A stretch of DNA of 29,502 nt, taken from contig JAFGFV010000271.1 in assembly GCA_016930895.1 (NCBI GenBank), positions 1 to 29,502 on the forward strand, in the 5' to 3' direction. The position numbers were made by a program, and so were the translations under genes. Below the pieces are notes generated by a model, which was given only the letters and a program-made list of their open reading frames with translations, was not told the origin of the DNA and did not search any database. Origin of the DNA: Spirochaetales bacterium. Lineage in GTDB: Bacteria; Spirochaetota; Spirochaetia; SZUA-6; DRHE01. Shown in pieces: positions 1 through 7,032 of the stretch. Each line of letters starts with the position of its first letter. Positions within the stretch are counted from its first letter, which is position 1.

Positions 1-359
1 GCCGGGCCCTTGACCAGGCGCTCGATCGGCGCCTCCGAGGCGGTGATGTCGCTCCAGTACCAGCACTCCTGCAGCGTTCCCTTGGGAGTCTCGATCCTGC
101 GGCAGCGGTGATTGCCCTCGGTCCAGGTCTCCACCCTGCAGTCCTGGGGAATCTCCCGGAAGGGAAAGTAGCCCTGGAGGTAGAAACCGGCCCCCAGCTC
201 CCGGTGCCAGTCCAGGTAGGCGTCGCTGATCTTGAAATCCCGGGGCCGCTCGCCCCGGGCGATCAGGGCGGTGGCCCAGTAGTCCAGGTCGGCGAACCAG
301 GGAACTCGATCCGGCTGGCCGCCCTTGAGAATCGTGAGCACACGTTCCCGTGGTGTCAT
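1..359 (-). CDS. UroD/MtaA-family protein, N-terminal part (runs off left edge)
   Basis: This is the first 119 codons of a leftward gene whose remainder lies outside the window. It starts at the ATG complementary to 357-359, preceded by a GGGAGGACC ribosome site. The N-terminus MTPRERVLTILKGGQPDRVP is the typical opening of the uroporphyrinogen-decarboxylase superfamily (COG0407-like), where RERV...G..PDR.P forms the first helix and strand of the barrel. The zinc-ligand region in the C-terminal half is not visible, so I cannot say whether it is of the methyltransferase (H-x-C...C) or ligand-less type. True HemE starts differently and none of its substrate motifs are present. A promoter and two palindromic operators lie directly upstream, so it is probably the first gene of a regulated operon, plausibly for sugar catabolism like the related genes further right. 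Family assignment is fairly sure; function unknown. Confidence 0.75.
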   Translation of the reverse strand, partial: MTPRERVLTILKGGQPDRVPWFADLDYWATALIARGERPRDFKISDAYLDWHRELGAGFYLQGYFPFREIPQDCRVETWTEGNHRCRRIETPKGTLQECWYWSDITASEAPIERLVKGP

Positions 360-400
360 GGTCCTCCCTGGAAACCCGCACCGCCCTCTGAAAGTTTATT

Positions 401-416
401 GTGCAACCGGTTGCAC
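401..416. promoter_or_regulatory. LacI-family operator (proximal)
   Basis: GTGCAACCGGTTGCAC is a perfect 16-bp palindrome with the central CG typical of LacI/GalR-family operators. It lies between the predicted -10 (418-423) and the start codon at 359, covering the predicted transcription start. No LacI-type regulator is encoded in the window; the only sugar-type repressor here is a ROK protein at 12574-13779, whose family uses different sites. The regulator is therefore likely outside the window. Confidence 0.7.
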
Positions 417-446
417 TATTCTCGCCCAGGTTTGGCCTGCTGTCAA
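417..446 (-). promoter_or_regulatory. Predicted promoter of the truncated UroD-family operon
   Basis: On the minus strand a perfect -35 TTGACA (complement of 441-446) is followed after 17 bp by GAGAAT (complement of 418-423), matching TATAAT at 4 of 6. The predicted start of transcription falls near 410, inside the palindrome at 401-416, the classical arrangement for repression. Confidence 0.6.
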
Positions 447-541
447 GCTTCGTTTGACGGTTCTCCACCGATTTCTGCCGATCCGAGAGGCACCCAGGGC
501 AGACTCCGAGGCTCGAAAGAGAGTTCAAGGGAACCAGCTCC

Positions 542-557
542 GTGCAACCGGTTGCCG
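542..557. promoter_or_regulatory. LacI-family operator (distal)
   Basis: GTGCAACCGGTTGCCG repeats the proximal operator with 14 of 16 positions identical, including the full GCAACCGGTTGC core (544-555). Its centre is 141 bp from that of the proximal site, upstream of the -35 box. Paired operators at such spacing allow DNA looping by a tetrameric repressor. It lies just downstream of the stop codon of the SPFH gene. The rest of 360-591 shows no gene. Confidence 0.6.
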
Positions 558-591
558 ACCGCCTTGCCTGTCGGAACTCCGGGCCAGGCGG

Positions 592-1638
592 TCAGGAGCG
601 GCGGCGTTTCCCCGCCGGCATCGGCTCTGCCGGCTCGGGGGAGAGCCGTCGGGCCAGCCCGGTTAGAACCGGCGTCAACGCCGCGAGGGGATCGGCACCG
701 GCCCCTACCTGGGTCAGCTGGGCCCCCCGGAACAGGTCTCCGAGGGCCCGGGCGATGTCAGCGGGAAGCTCCAGCTTGCGAAGCTGCATCTGCAGCTCGT
801 GCTCCGCCCGCCGCTGGAGCATCTGGCCTTCCACCCGCAACGCCAGGACCGCATTCTCGATCTTCCGCAGCTCGCGCTCGTGCTCGAGGGCCTCGGCCTC
901 GTGTTTCTGCCTGAGCAGCCGCACCGGCGCTTCGGCGTCAGCGCGATCGCGTTCCAGACCCGCGTTGAGCTGAGCCTTCTCCCGCTCCCGCTCGACGCGC
1001 AGCCGTTCGGTCTTCTGACCCTCCTCCTCGAGCTCCCGCTGTGAGTCGATCTCGGCGAGGCGCAGCTCCCGTTCGGTCTGGATCCGGGAGCGTTCGCTGG
1101 TCGAACGGATGCGCTCACGGACTTCGGCCTCCAGCTTCTGGCGCAGGTCCTCGTCGGTCAGGAACACCTGAGCCACCTGGACCACATCCAACTCGATACC
1201 CCAGCCCTCCTCCGCGTTCCCGGCACCGCCCACCACTCCGTCCAGGGCCCGTGCGATCGCCTCCGTGAGAGTCGTCTTGCGCCCTTCGATGCACTCCTGC
1301 ATGGTCAGCCCTGCCGTCACCGCTCGCAGCTCCCCCATGCACAGCTGGCTGATCAGGGACTGGATCTGCTCATGCCCCCGGCCCTGGGTAAAGTCGAACA
1401 GCCGCGCGGCCAGCTCGGGCCGCACCACCCGGTAGATGACGATCCCCTTGAAGCGCAGGGGAATCCCGTCCCGGGTTTCCTGGGTCATCTCGAAGGTCGC
1501 CTCTTCCTTTCCGCTGGGAACGACCGCATAGGCCCGGCCCGGAAGACGGACCCCTCGGGCCCCCAGGCCGAGGTTAGCGAGCTCGCCCTTGCGCGCCAAC
1601 ACCAGTGACTCGTTCGGTCTTGCCTGAACAGCACACAT
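592..1638 (-). CDS. SPFH/band-7 domain coiled-coil protein
   Basis: A 348-residue protein. Residues about 1-160 fit the SPFH (stomatin/prohibitin/flotillin) fold, with an early segment VQARPNESLVLARKG, a FKGIVIYRV strand and the LDVVQVAQV strand that usually closes the domain. Residues about 160-295 are a long, highly charged coiled coil rich in E, R, K and Q, followed by a short Pro-rich tail ending GKRRRS. Unlike most SPFH proteins it has no N-terminal membrane segment, so membrane attachment, if any, would be peripheral or through partners. I chose the ATG at 1636-1638 because AGGAGG lies 6 bp upstream. An in-frame ATG at 1680 with a weaker GGAG would add 14 residues and would put the leader hairpin at 1655-1676 inside the coding region. 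It lies behind the terminator of the VWA gene, so it should have its own promoter, but I could not find a convincing one. Specific role unknown. Confidence 0.75.
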   Translation of the reverse strand: MCAVQARPNESLVLARKGELANLGLGARGVRLPGRAYAVVPSGKEEATFEMTQETRDGIPLRFKGIVIYRVVRPELAARLFDFTQGRGHEQIQSLISQLCMGELRAVTAGLTMQECIEGRKTTLTEAIARALDGVVGGAGNAEEGWGIELDVVQVAQVFLTDEDLRQKLEAEVRERIRSTSERSRIQTERELRLAEIDSQRELEEEGQKTERLRVEREREKAQLNAGLERDRADAEAPVRLLRQKHEAEALEHERELRKIENAVLALRVEGQMLQRRAEHELQMQLRKLELPADIARALGDLFRGAQLTQVGAGADPLAALTPVLTGLARRLSPEPAEPMPAGKRRRS

Positions 1639-1654
1639 GCCAAGCCTCCTATCC

Positions 1655-1676
1655 GCCTCCCGCTCCGCCGGGAGGC
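1655..1676 (-). promoter_or_regulatory. Leader hairpin just upstream of the SPFH gene
   Basis: GCCTCCCG (1655-1662) and CGGGAGGC (1669-1676) form a perfect 8-bp stem with a 6-base loop, ending 16 bases before the start codon at 1638. In the transcript the GCCTCC arm could also pair with the ribosome site AGGAGGC (1644-1650 region), so two structures compete. No T-run follows, so it is not a terminator. Confidence 0.4.
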
Positions 1677-1754
1677 CCATCGTCTGTTGCTCCAAGCGTA
1701 GCGGCGCCAGGGAGGTTTCTTCTGTGCTGTGCGGCACAATCGTCGGGCAGGAGG

Positions 1755-1808
1755 AAAAAAACAGAGGGCGGGAGCTGCCCCGCACCGTCGGTGCGACAGC
1801 TCCCGCCC
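1755..1808 (-). terminator. Rho-independent terminator of the VWA gene
   Basis: Five bases beyond the stop codon of the VWA gene, GGGCGGGAGCTG (1766-1777) pairs perfectly with CAGCTCCCGCCC (1797-1808), with an inner GCACCG/CGGTGC stem. On the minus strand it is followed shortly by seven T (complement of 1755-1761). One of the clearest terminators in the window. Confidence 0.9.
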
Positions 1809-1812
1809 CAGG

Positions 1813-3687
1813 CTACTTGGCCACGATTACCTGGGCCGCGGACTCCACCTCCCCGCTTCCGACGTTCAGAAGCCGCGAGAAGACCACGTAGCTGGCCGCC
1901 ATCTCCAGCACCGTGCCGGTGAGGATGTAGTCCGCGTTCAGCGACCGCCCCACTTCCAGGGCGCTGACCTTGTCGGTGAGAGAGTCAACATCGAGGCTCC
2001 TGTCCCGCAGGGCTGCCGCCATCCCGGTCTGAGGGATCACCCGGAGAGTGCGGACCCGGGCGACCTCCACGTAGACCAGGTCGGACAGCTCAGCCGCCAG
2101 CCCCGGGGCGACAGCGCCCTGGGAGGCGAACTCACCGACGGCCACGACCCCGCTCGGCCTGCCGCGCAGGTCCAACGCAATCTCCCGGCACAGAGCGGCG
2201 AAGTGCTCCTCCTGGGAGCGCTGCGGTACGGGGGGCCGGATCTCCATGTCCTGCCCGAGCCTCCGGATCTGCTCCTCCGCGATCTGCAGCTCCCTGCCCA
2301 AGGTTTCGACGTAGTTGTCCAGGATCGCGATCGGCTTGTCGAAACCCCGGTCGTCCAGGCGCACGCGGGCGTTCACGATCTCCTTCTTGGCCGCCAGGGC
2401 CAGCTCGAACGCCTCCCGGAGGCGCGCCGGGTCCTCGCCGGAGTAGTACAGCTCCCCGATCGCTTTGAGACTCTGAGCGAAGTGCAGCATGGTGCCGGAG
2501 TGGAGGACCACGGCGTCCGAGAATCCTACGACCGCCGGTGGGCCTTCCACGAAGCTCGCCTGGAGCACGTAGGGGCCGGCCTGGTAGGACTTGCCGTACA
2601 CGTCCTCGTAGCGCACTGTGAAGCGCGCCACGTCCGCGGGTCCGGTGAAGCGCTGCGGGTGGACGCGGACCTGCGCCAGGATCGTCTCGTAGTCTCCGTG
2701 ATGCAGCGTCGGGAGATAGTAGCGGATCGTGTTTCCGCTCCTGCGGTTCTCGTAGCCCCAGGTGTCCAGGACGTCCACGTCGACCAGGAACTCCAGAGTC
2801 ATCTCCACGTTGCGCGCCAGGGCCACCACCATGCGGTCGAGCTCGCTCCCGAAGGTCTTCTCCATCTCCTCCCGGTCGGAGATGAAACGCGAGCTGCCCT
2901 CGCCGACCTTGCCCATCTGGACCATGAGCTCCAGGTCGAAGGACTGCCCCACTCCAATGGTGGAAATGCTCACCCCCTGGGCGGAGAAGCCCCGGGCCAC
3001 TTCCAGGATGCTCGCACGCGAGTTGCCGCAGGTGTCGCAGCCGTCGGAGAGGAACATGACCCGGTTGGTGTACTCGCGGCTCAGGTTCTTCATGACCTCC
3101 AGGCAGCCCAGCTCCAAACCGTCCCGGATGTTGGTGCTCCCCGCCGGGCTGATCGAGTGCACGGCGCGGCGAAAGCGCTCCCGGGTCTCCGCGGAGCTCA
3201 TCCGGGTAGCCGGGAAGACCACCTCGGCGCCGCTGCTGAAGATCACCAGGGACACGTAGTCCACCGGCCGGACCCGCTCGATGAAGATGTCGAAGGCGTC
3301 CTTGACCCAGTCGAGCTTGTCGGCGTCGGCCATCGAGCCGCTGTGGTCGATGACGAAGGCCAGGTTCATGGGCGTGAGCTTCTGGAACTCCATCTTGCCG
3401 CCCTGAATCCCGATCTGGAACACCTCCTCCTGCCCCTCCGTGGACAGCTGCCGGCAGCCGGAGTACAGGCTCACCCCCAGCAGGGAGTCGGGCTGCGGAT
3501 AGTGGTAATCCACGGCCGCGACGTAGGAGTCGACGTGCACCTCTTCGGGGGGCACGATCACTCCCCGCTCGGCCAGGTAGCTGCCCCGCCCGCTGCTGCC
3601 CGCGGCCGCCTCGGCTGCGCCGCCGGCCCAGGCGACCACCGGGGCCAGCCCAGCGCACATGACCAGAATCGGCAGTAACTGTTTCAT
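1813..3687 (-). CDS. Secreted von Willebrand factor A protein with CsgG/FlgO-like C-terminus
   Basis: A 624-residue exported protein. The start at 3685-3687 is chosen for its AGGAGGT ribosome site and because the protein then opens with a signal peptide (MKQLLPILVMCAGLAPVVAWA, likely cut after AWA). Residues about 108-290 are a VWA domain: the metal-ion-dependent adhesion site D-x-S-x-S is intact (D114, in FVIDHSGSM), with later AGSTNIRDGL and MFLSDGCDTCG elements that provide the remaining MIDAS Thr and Asp. The middle (about 290-450) looks like the beta-sandwich usual after VWA domains in bacterial Ca-activated-channel-like proteins. A short coiled coil lies near 455-490. The last 120 residues (VVAVGEFASQG..., LEVGRSLNADYILTGTVLE..., FSRLLNVGSGEV) resemble the periplasmic CsgG/FlgO/TolB-N-like fold. 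The protein probably acts in the periplasm or at the cell surface as a metal-dependent binding module. It forms a single-gene unit with its own terminator. The VWA call is strong; the C-terminal call is from pattern memory. Confidence 0.8.
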   Translation of the reverse strand: MKQLLPILVMCAGLAPVVAWAGGAAEAAAGSSGRGSYLAERGVIVPPEEVHVDSYVAAVDYHYPQPDSLLGVSLYSGCRQLSTEGQEEVFQIGIQGGKMEFQKLTPMNLAFVIDHSGSMADADKLDWVKDAFDIFIERVRPVDYVSLVIFSSGAEVVFPATRMSSAETRERFRRAVHSISPAGSTNIRDGLELGCLEVMKNLSREYTNRVMFLSDGCDTCGNSRASILEVARGFSAQGVSISTIGVGQSFDLELMVQMGKVGEGSSRFISDREEMEKTFGSELDRMVVALARNVEMTLEFLVDVDVLDTWGYENRRSGNTIRYYLPTLHHGDYETILAQVRVHPQRFTGPADVARFTVRYEDVYGKSYQAGPYVLQASFVEGPPAVVGFSDAVVLHSGTMLHFAQSLKAIGELYYSGEDPARLREAFELALAAKKEIVNARVRLDDRGFDKPIAILDNYVETLGRELQIAEEQIRRLGQDMEIRPPVPQRSQEEHFAALCREIALDLRGRPSGVVAVGEFASQGAVAPGLAAELSDLVYVEVARVRTLRVIPQTGMAAALRDRSLDVDSLTDKVSALEVGRSLNADYILTGTVLEMAASYVVFSRLLNVGSGEVESAAQVIVAK

Positions 3688-3989
3688 CTCGCAGTACCTC
3701 CTATATACCCTGGAGGATTGCAGGAAGCGTGCCAAGACCGACTCGGATCTATTTATATGTGGGGTATAGAACTGCTACCAGGACTGGGAAGGCTACCGGG
3801 ATCAACCGGAGATGGTGCGCCCCCGGACGGGCGACGGAGGTTGAGGGGGGTGCCGGTGTCCGAGCGGGCCGGCTACCCGTGTTCGAGCGCCTTCGTCGTT
3901 CGACCCCTTGCTCTTGACAACCCGGCAACATCGGCGTTACCACCAGAACCATACGGAATGTCAGGCACTCCTACGCGCTTGGAGGAAGA
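3688..3989. other. Divergent intergenic region between the VWA and cDPGS-like genes
   Basis: This 302-bp gap holds no convincing gene. Seen in it: CCTCC (3697-3701) and GGAGG (3712-3716), which on the VWA mRNA would pair the Shine-Dalgarno with an anti-SD across a 10-base loop; an AT-rich patch at 3748-3770 with TATAAA on the minus strand as a possible -10 for the VWA gene (its -35 is poor); GGGTGCCGG (3848-3856) pairing with CCGGCTACCC (3869-3878) with one bulge; and a rightward promoter at 3914-3943. Confidence 0.5.
3914..3943 (+). promoter_or_regulatory. Possible promoter of the cDPGS-like gene
   Basis: A perfect TTGACA (3914-3919) is followed after 18 bp by TACCAC (3938-3943), a weak -10 matching 3 of 6. 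The distance to the start codon at 3990 (GGAGGAAG ribosome site) is reasonable. The weak -10 suggests help from an activator or a different -10 choice. Confidence 0.35.
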
Positions 3990-5357
3990 ATGAAACGCAG
4001 GAACGTCATCATCATCGGTGCTGCAGGCCGGGATTTCCACAATTTCAACGTGCACTTTCGGGGCAACGAGGCTTACCGCGTCGTGGCCTTCACGGCCGCT
4101 CAGATTCCGGACATCTATGGGCGCAGGTATCCGGCCAAACTCGCCGGGGAAGGGTACCCGGAGGGGATTCCCATCCATGACGAGCGCGAGCTGCCCGAGC
4201 TGATCAGAAGGCTCGAGGTGGACGAGTGCGTGTTCGCCTACAGCGACGTGTCCTACCAGCACGTGATGGGCATCTCGGCGATCGTGAACGCTGCCGGCGC
4301 GAGCTTCGTCCTGCTCGGAACCAGGGACACCATGCTCGAGAGCACGAAGCCCGTGGTGGCCGTGGGGGCGGTGCGAACCGGCAGCGGCAAGAGCCAGACC
4401 TCGCGCCGGATCATCGAGATCCTGATGAGCAAGGGGCTGCGGGTCGTGGCGGTCAGGCACCCCATGCCCTACGGCGAGCTGGAGGGCAACGAGGTGCAGC
4501 GCTACGCAAGCCTGGAGGACCTGAAGAAGTATCGCTGCACGCTGGAGGAGATGGAAGAGTACGAGCCGCACGTCACCCGGGGCAACGTGATCTACGCCGG
4601 CGTGGATTACGAGGCGATCCTGCGGGCGGCGGAGCACGACCCGGACGGCTGCGACGTCGTGCTGTGGGACGGGGGCAACAATGACTTCCCGTTCTACCGC
4701 CCGGATCTGATGGTCACGGTCGTGGACCCGCATCGGGCGGGCAACGAGCTCACCTACTACCCGGGGGAGGCCACGCTGCGAATCGCCGACGTGGCGGTGA
4801 TCAACAAGATGGACTCCGCCGATGGGGCCAGCATCCAGACGGTGCGGGAGAGCATCGCCCGGGTCAACCCCAAGGCTGTGGTGGTGGACGCCGCCTCGCC
4901 GATCCGGGTGGACGACCCGCGGGTGATTCGCGGCAAGCGGGTGCTGGTCATCGAGGACGGCCCGACCTTGACCCACGGAAACATGAAGATCGGAGCGGGA
5001 GTGGTGGCGGCGCGCAAGTACGGGGCAGCCGAGCTGGTGGACCCCAGACCCTTCACCGTCGGCCGGATCTCCGAAACCTTCCAGATCTATCCCAACATCG
5101 GAACGCTTCTGCCAGCGATGGGCTACGGCGAGCAGCAGCTGGCGGACATGGAGGAAACGATCAACCGCTGCGACGCGGAGGCAGTGATCGTAGCCACGCC
5201 TATCGACCTGAGCCGGATCATCAAGCTCAAGAAACCCAGCACCCGGGTTTTCTACGACCTGCAGGAGATCGGGGAGCCCACTCTGGAGGGAATCCTCCAG
5301 GACTTCGTGGAGAAGCACAAGCTGAGAGGCGGGAATCCACGGGGAACAACGCCGTGA
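3990..5357 (+). CDS. Cyclic 2,3-diphosphoglycerate synthetase-like P-loop protein (COG2403 type)
   Basis: A 455-residue cytoplasmic protein. It opens with a Rossmann-like segment (RRNVIIIGAAGRDFHNFN). The Walker A sequence is GAVRTGSGKS (about 126-135), and a later VLWDGGNNDFPF segment and VINKMDSAD give it a GTPase-like look, which is how such proteins are often annotated. Overall order and length (about 460 residues) match cyclic 2,3-diphosphoglycerate synthetase of methanogens, which closes 2,3-bisphosphoglycerate into the cyclic anhydride using ATP. Bacterial homologues are known but I recall little direct proof of activity, so substrate is inferred. The start has a strong GGAGGAAG site. 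It is followed after 28 bp by a HAD phosphatase gene on the same strand, and gap lies about 2.5 kb away, a context compatible with phosphoglycerate chemistry. Confidence is good for the family, low for the exact reaction. Confidence 0.7.
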   Translation: MKRRNVIIIGAAGRDFHNFNVHFRGNEAYRVVAFTAAQIPDIYGRRYPAKLAGEGYPEGIPIHDERELPELIRRLEVDECVFAYSDVSYQHVMGISAIVNAAGASFVLLGTRDTMLESTKPVVAVGAVRTGSGKSQTSRRIIEILMSKGLRVVAVRHPMPYGELEGNEVQRYASLEDLKKYRCTLEEMEEYEPHVTRGNVIYAGVDYEAILRAAEHDPDGCDVVLWDGGNNDFPFYRPDLMVTVVDPHRAGNELTYYPGEATLRIADVAVINKMDSADGASIQTVRESIARVNPKAVVVDAASPIRVDDPRVIRGKRVLVIEDGPTLTHGNMKIGAGVVAARKYGAAELVDPRPFTVGRISETFQIYPNIGTLLPAMGYGEQQLADMEETINRCDAEAVIVATPIDLSRIIKLKKPSTRVFYDLQEIGEPTLEGILQDFVEKHKLRGGNPRGTTP

Positions 5358-5385
5358 TCGCGGCAATCCCGGGAAGCTGACGGCA

Positions 5386-6219
5386 GTGGCTCTTCCCTGC
5401 CTGGCGGACCACTTCGATGGGGTGATCTTCGACGTCGATGGGGTGCTGGAATACCAGGGAAAGGCCTACCCGGGCGCCCGGGAGTTCCTCGAGATGCTGC
5501 GGCGCCAGGGCAAGAAGATCAGGATCCTGACCAACAGCACCCTCAAGAGCCGCAAGGTCTGTGCAGAGCGGCTCCGGGCCAAGGGCCTGGCCGTGGAAGA
5601 CTCGGAGGTCATCACCGCTTCCTTCGCCACCGCCGAGTACCTGAGGCGGAAACGGGCGCGCTCCTGCTGGGTGCTGCTCAAGGGGGAGGGGCGGGAGGAG
5701 TTCTCAGACCTCATGCAGGACCAGGAGCACCCGGAGTTCCTGGTGCTGGGCGACTGCCGCGATGAGTTCAACTTCGACCAGATGAACCGGGCTCTCCGGC
5801 TGCTCCTGGAAGGGGCCCGTCTGGTCGTCATGATCCCCGAGCGGATCGACAGCAGCCTCGGAAGCCTGGAGCTGACCGTCGGTGCGTACGGGCGGATGCT
5901 CGAGGAGGCGACCCGGCAGCGGGCCGTATACGTCGGGAAACCCAACCGCGCCATCTTTGCCGCTGCCCTGCGGAGCATGGGCGTGCGCCCCAAGCGAAAG
6001 GTACTGATGGTGGGCGACAAGGTTTCCACGGACATCCTCGGCGCCCGTCGGATCGGGATTCCCTCGGCGCTCATCCGCACCGGAGAGTACCGCGAAGGCG
6101 ATCTTGACAGCCGCATCCAGCCCGACTACACCTTCGATTCGATTCAGGATCTGGCGCGGGCTTGGACCGCCGGGTGCCTTGCCGGTGAGACTCCGGGGGC
6201 GGGATCAGGGAGCGCTTGA
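5386..6219 (+). CDS. NagD-like HAD-IIA phosphatase
   Basis: A 277-residue soluble HAD hydrolase. Motif I is FDVDGV with the nucleophile D16 and acid/base D18. Motif II is LTNST (48-52), the form found in NagD/phosphoglycolate-phosphatase-like HAD-IIA enzymes. K185 lies in VYVGKPN, and motif III is GDKVSTD (D211, D216). The large C2 cap between motifs II and III fits the family. Family members hydrolyse small phosphates such as phosphoglycolate, nucleotides or sugar phosphates; the substrate here is not readable. The start is a GTG at 5386 with only a weak upstream GGGAAG. It is 28 bp downstream of the cDPGS-like gene, so the two are probably cotranscribed, and a phosphoglycerate-type substrate is possible. 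Its last 15 bp overlap the end of the convergent racemase gene. Confidence 0.8.
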   Translation: MALPCLADHFDGVIFDVDGVLEYQGKAYPGAREFLEMLRRQGKKIRILTNSTLKSRKVCAERLRAKGLAVEDSEVITASFATAEYLRRKRARSCWVLLKGEGREEFSDLMQDQEHPEFLVLGDCRDEFNFDQMNRALRLLLEGARLVVMIPERIDSSLGSLELTVGAYGRMLEEATRQRAVYVGKPNRAIFAAALRSMGVRPKRKVLMVGDKVSTDILGARRIGIPSALIRTGEYREGDLDSRIQPDYTFDSIQDLARAWTAGCLAGETPGAGSGSA

Positions 6220-6909
6220 TACCGCTTCGAGGCGGCTCAAAGCCGCATCCACGTGGATCCGGGAGGTGTTGAGGAACGGGAGCCCCAGCTCGTCGCGGGG
6301 AAACATCAGGGGTAACTCGGTGCAGCCCAGAATCAGGCCGTCGATGCCCTCCTGTTCCTTCAGGCGCCCAATGATCCGGAGGAATCCCTCCCGGGTCTCC
6401 GGCAGAACCCGGCCCTCCTCCAGCTCGGCAAAGATCTTCTCGTGCACGTAGCGCTGCTCCGGCGCAGACGGCACCACGATTTCGAGGCCGGCCCGGGCGA
6501 ACACCTCAGGATAGAAGTCCGCCCCCATGGTGAAGCCCGTGCCCAGCAGCCCCGGACGCCGCAGCCCGACCGCCACAGCCCGGGAGCAGGCCGCCTCCAC
6601 GATGCTGACCAGCGGCACCGGGGACCGTGCGGCGATCCGGTCGAAGTAGCGATGCGGCGTGTTCGAGGCAATCAGGACCAGATCGGCTCCGGCGCGCTGG
6701 ACGGCCTCGACCGCGGACAGGAGCAGCTCTACCAGCTCGGCGTGCCGCTCGGCTTCCTGGAGCCTCAACATCCGAGTCAGGCTTACGCTGTAGACCAGGA
6801 GCGCGGGAAGCTCGCCGTGATGGCGCACCCGGTAGCCCTCGAGAAACAGGCGGTAGTAGTCGACGGTCGACTCGGGGCCCAGTCCCCCGACGATTCCCAG
6901 CGTGGCCAT
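6205..6909 (-). CDS. Aspartate/glutamate racemase-family protein
   Basis: A 234-residue protein of the Asp/Glu/hydantoin racemase superfamily. The N-terminal GIVGGLGPESTVDYY is the signature of aspartate-racemase-like members. The second catalytic cysteine is present (C196 in LILGCTELPL). The first catalytic position lies in IASNTPH (S82-N83-T84), where many members have a cysteine. Two-base racemases with only one cysteine are known (E. coli YgeA uses Thr and Cys), so this may be active on an amino acid other than Asp, or with altered stereochemistry. The start ATG at 6907-6909 follows GGAGGTGTCC. It is divergent from the ParB-like gene 123 bp away and converges with the HAD gene, with a 15-bp tail overlap and no visible terminator. 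Confidence 0.8.
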   Translation of the reverse strand: MATLGIVGGLGPESTVDYYRLFLEGYRVRHHGELPALLVYSVSLTRMLRLQEAERHAELVELLLSAVEAVQRAGADLVLIASNTPHRYFDRIAARSPVPLVSIVEAACSRAVAVGLRRPGLLGTGFTMGADFYPEVFARAGLEIVVPSAPEQRYVHEKIFAELEEGRVLPETREGFLRIIGRLKEQEGIDGLILGCTELPLMFPRDELGLPFLNTSRIHVDAALSRLEAVSSAP

Positions 6910-6984
6910 GGACACCTCCTTCGGCGAACACACGGTAGCCGGCCTGCATCGACCTGGCAAGAGCAGGGAGCGGCGGCCGCGCTC

Positions 6985-7014
6985 TTGATCGTGCTGCCCG
7001 CCCGGGCCCATACT
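6985..7014 (+). promoter_or_regulatory. Possible promoter of the ParB-like gene
   Basis: TTGATC (6985-6990), 18-bp spacer, CATACT (7009-7014, 4 of 6 to TATAAT). The predicted start would be about 7021, giving a leader of only about a dozen bases before the ATG at 7033, where no good ribosome site is seen. Confidence 0.35.
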
Positions 7015-7032
7015 GGTCCACAGGTGCCAACG

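Noticed and set aside
1813..3658. Long open frames overlapping the VWA gene in both directions (1729-3678 plus strand; 2132-3658 minus strand)
   Set aside because: They are frame shadows in GC-rich DNA with low-complexity Arg/Gly/Pro or His/Val-rich translations and no family motifs.
3840..3915. tRNA-Ser-like stretch (GGTGTCCGAGCGG followed later by GTTCGACCC)
   Set aside because: The T-stem around GTTCGACCC does not pair (only one good base pair), there is no acceptor stem and no anticodon arm. At most a chance resemblance.
3873..5366. Minus-strand open frame antisense to the cDPGS-like gene
   Set aside because: Translation is His/Asp/Val-rich with no recognisable domain; the plus-strand frame has a P-loop, strong ribosome site and family match.
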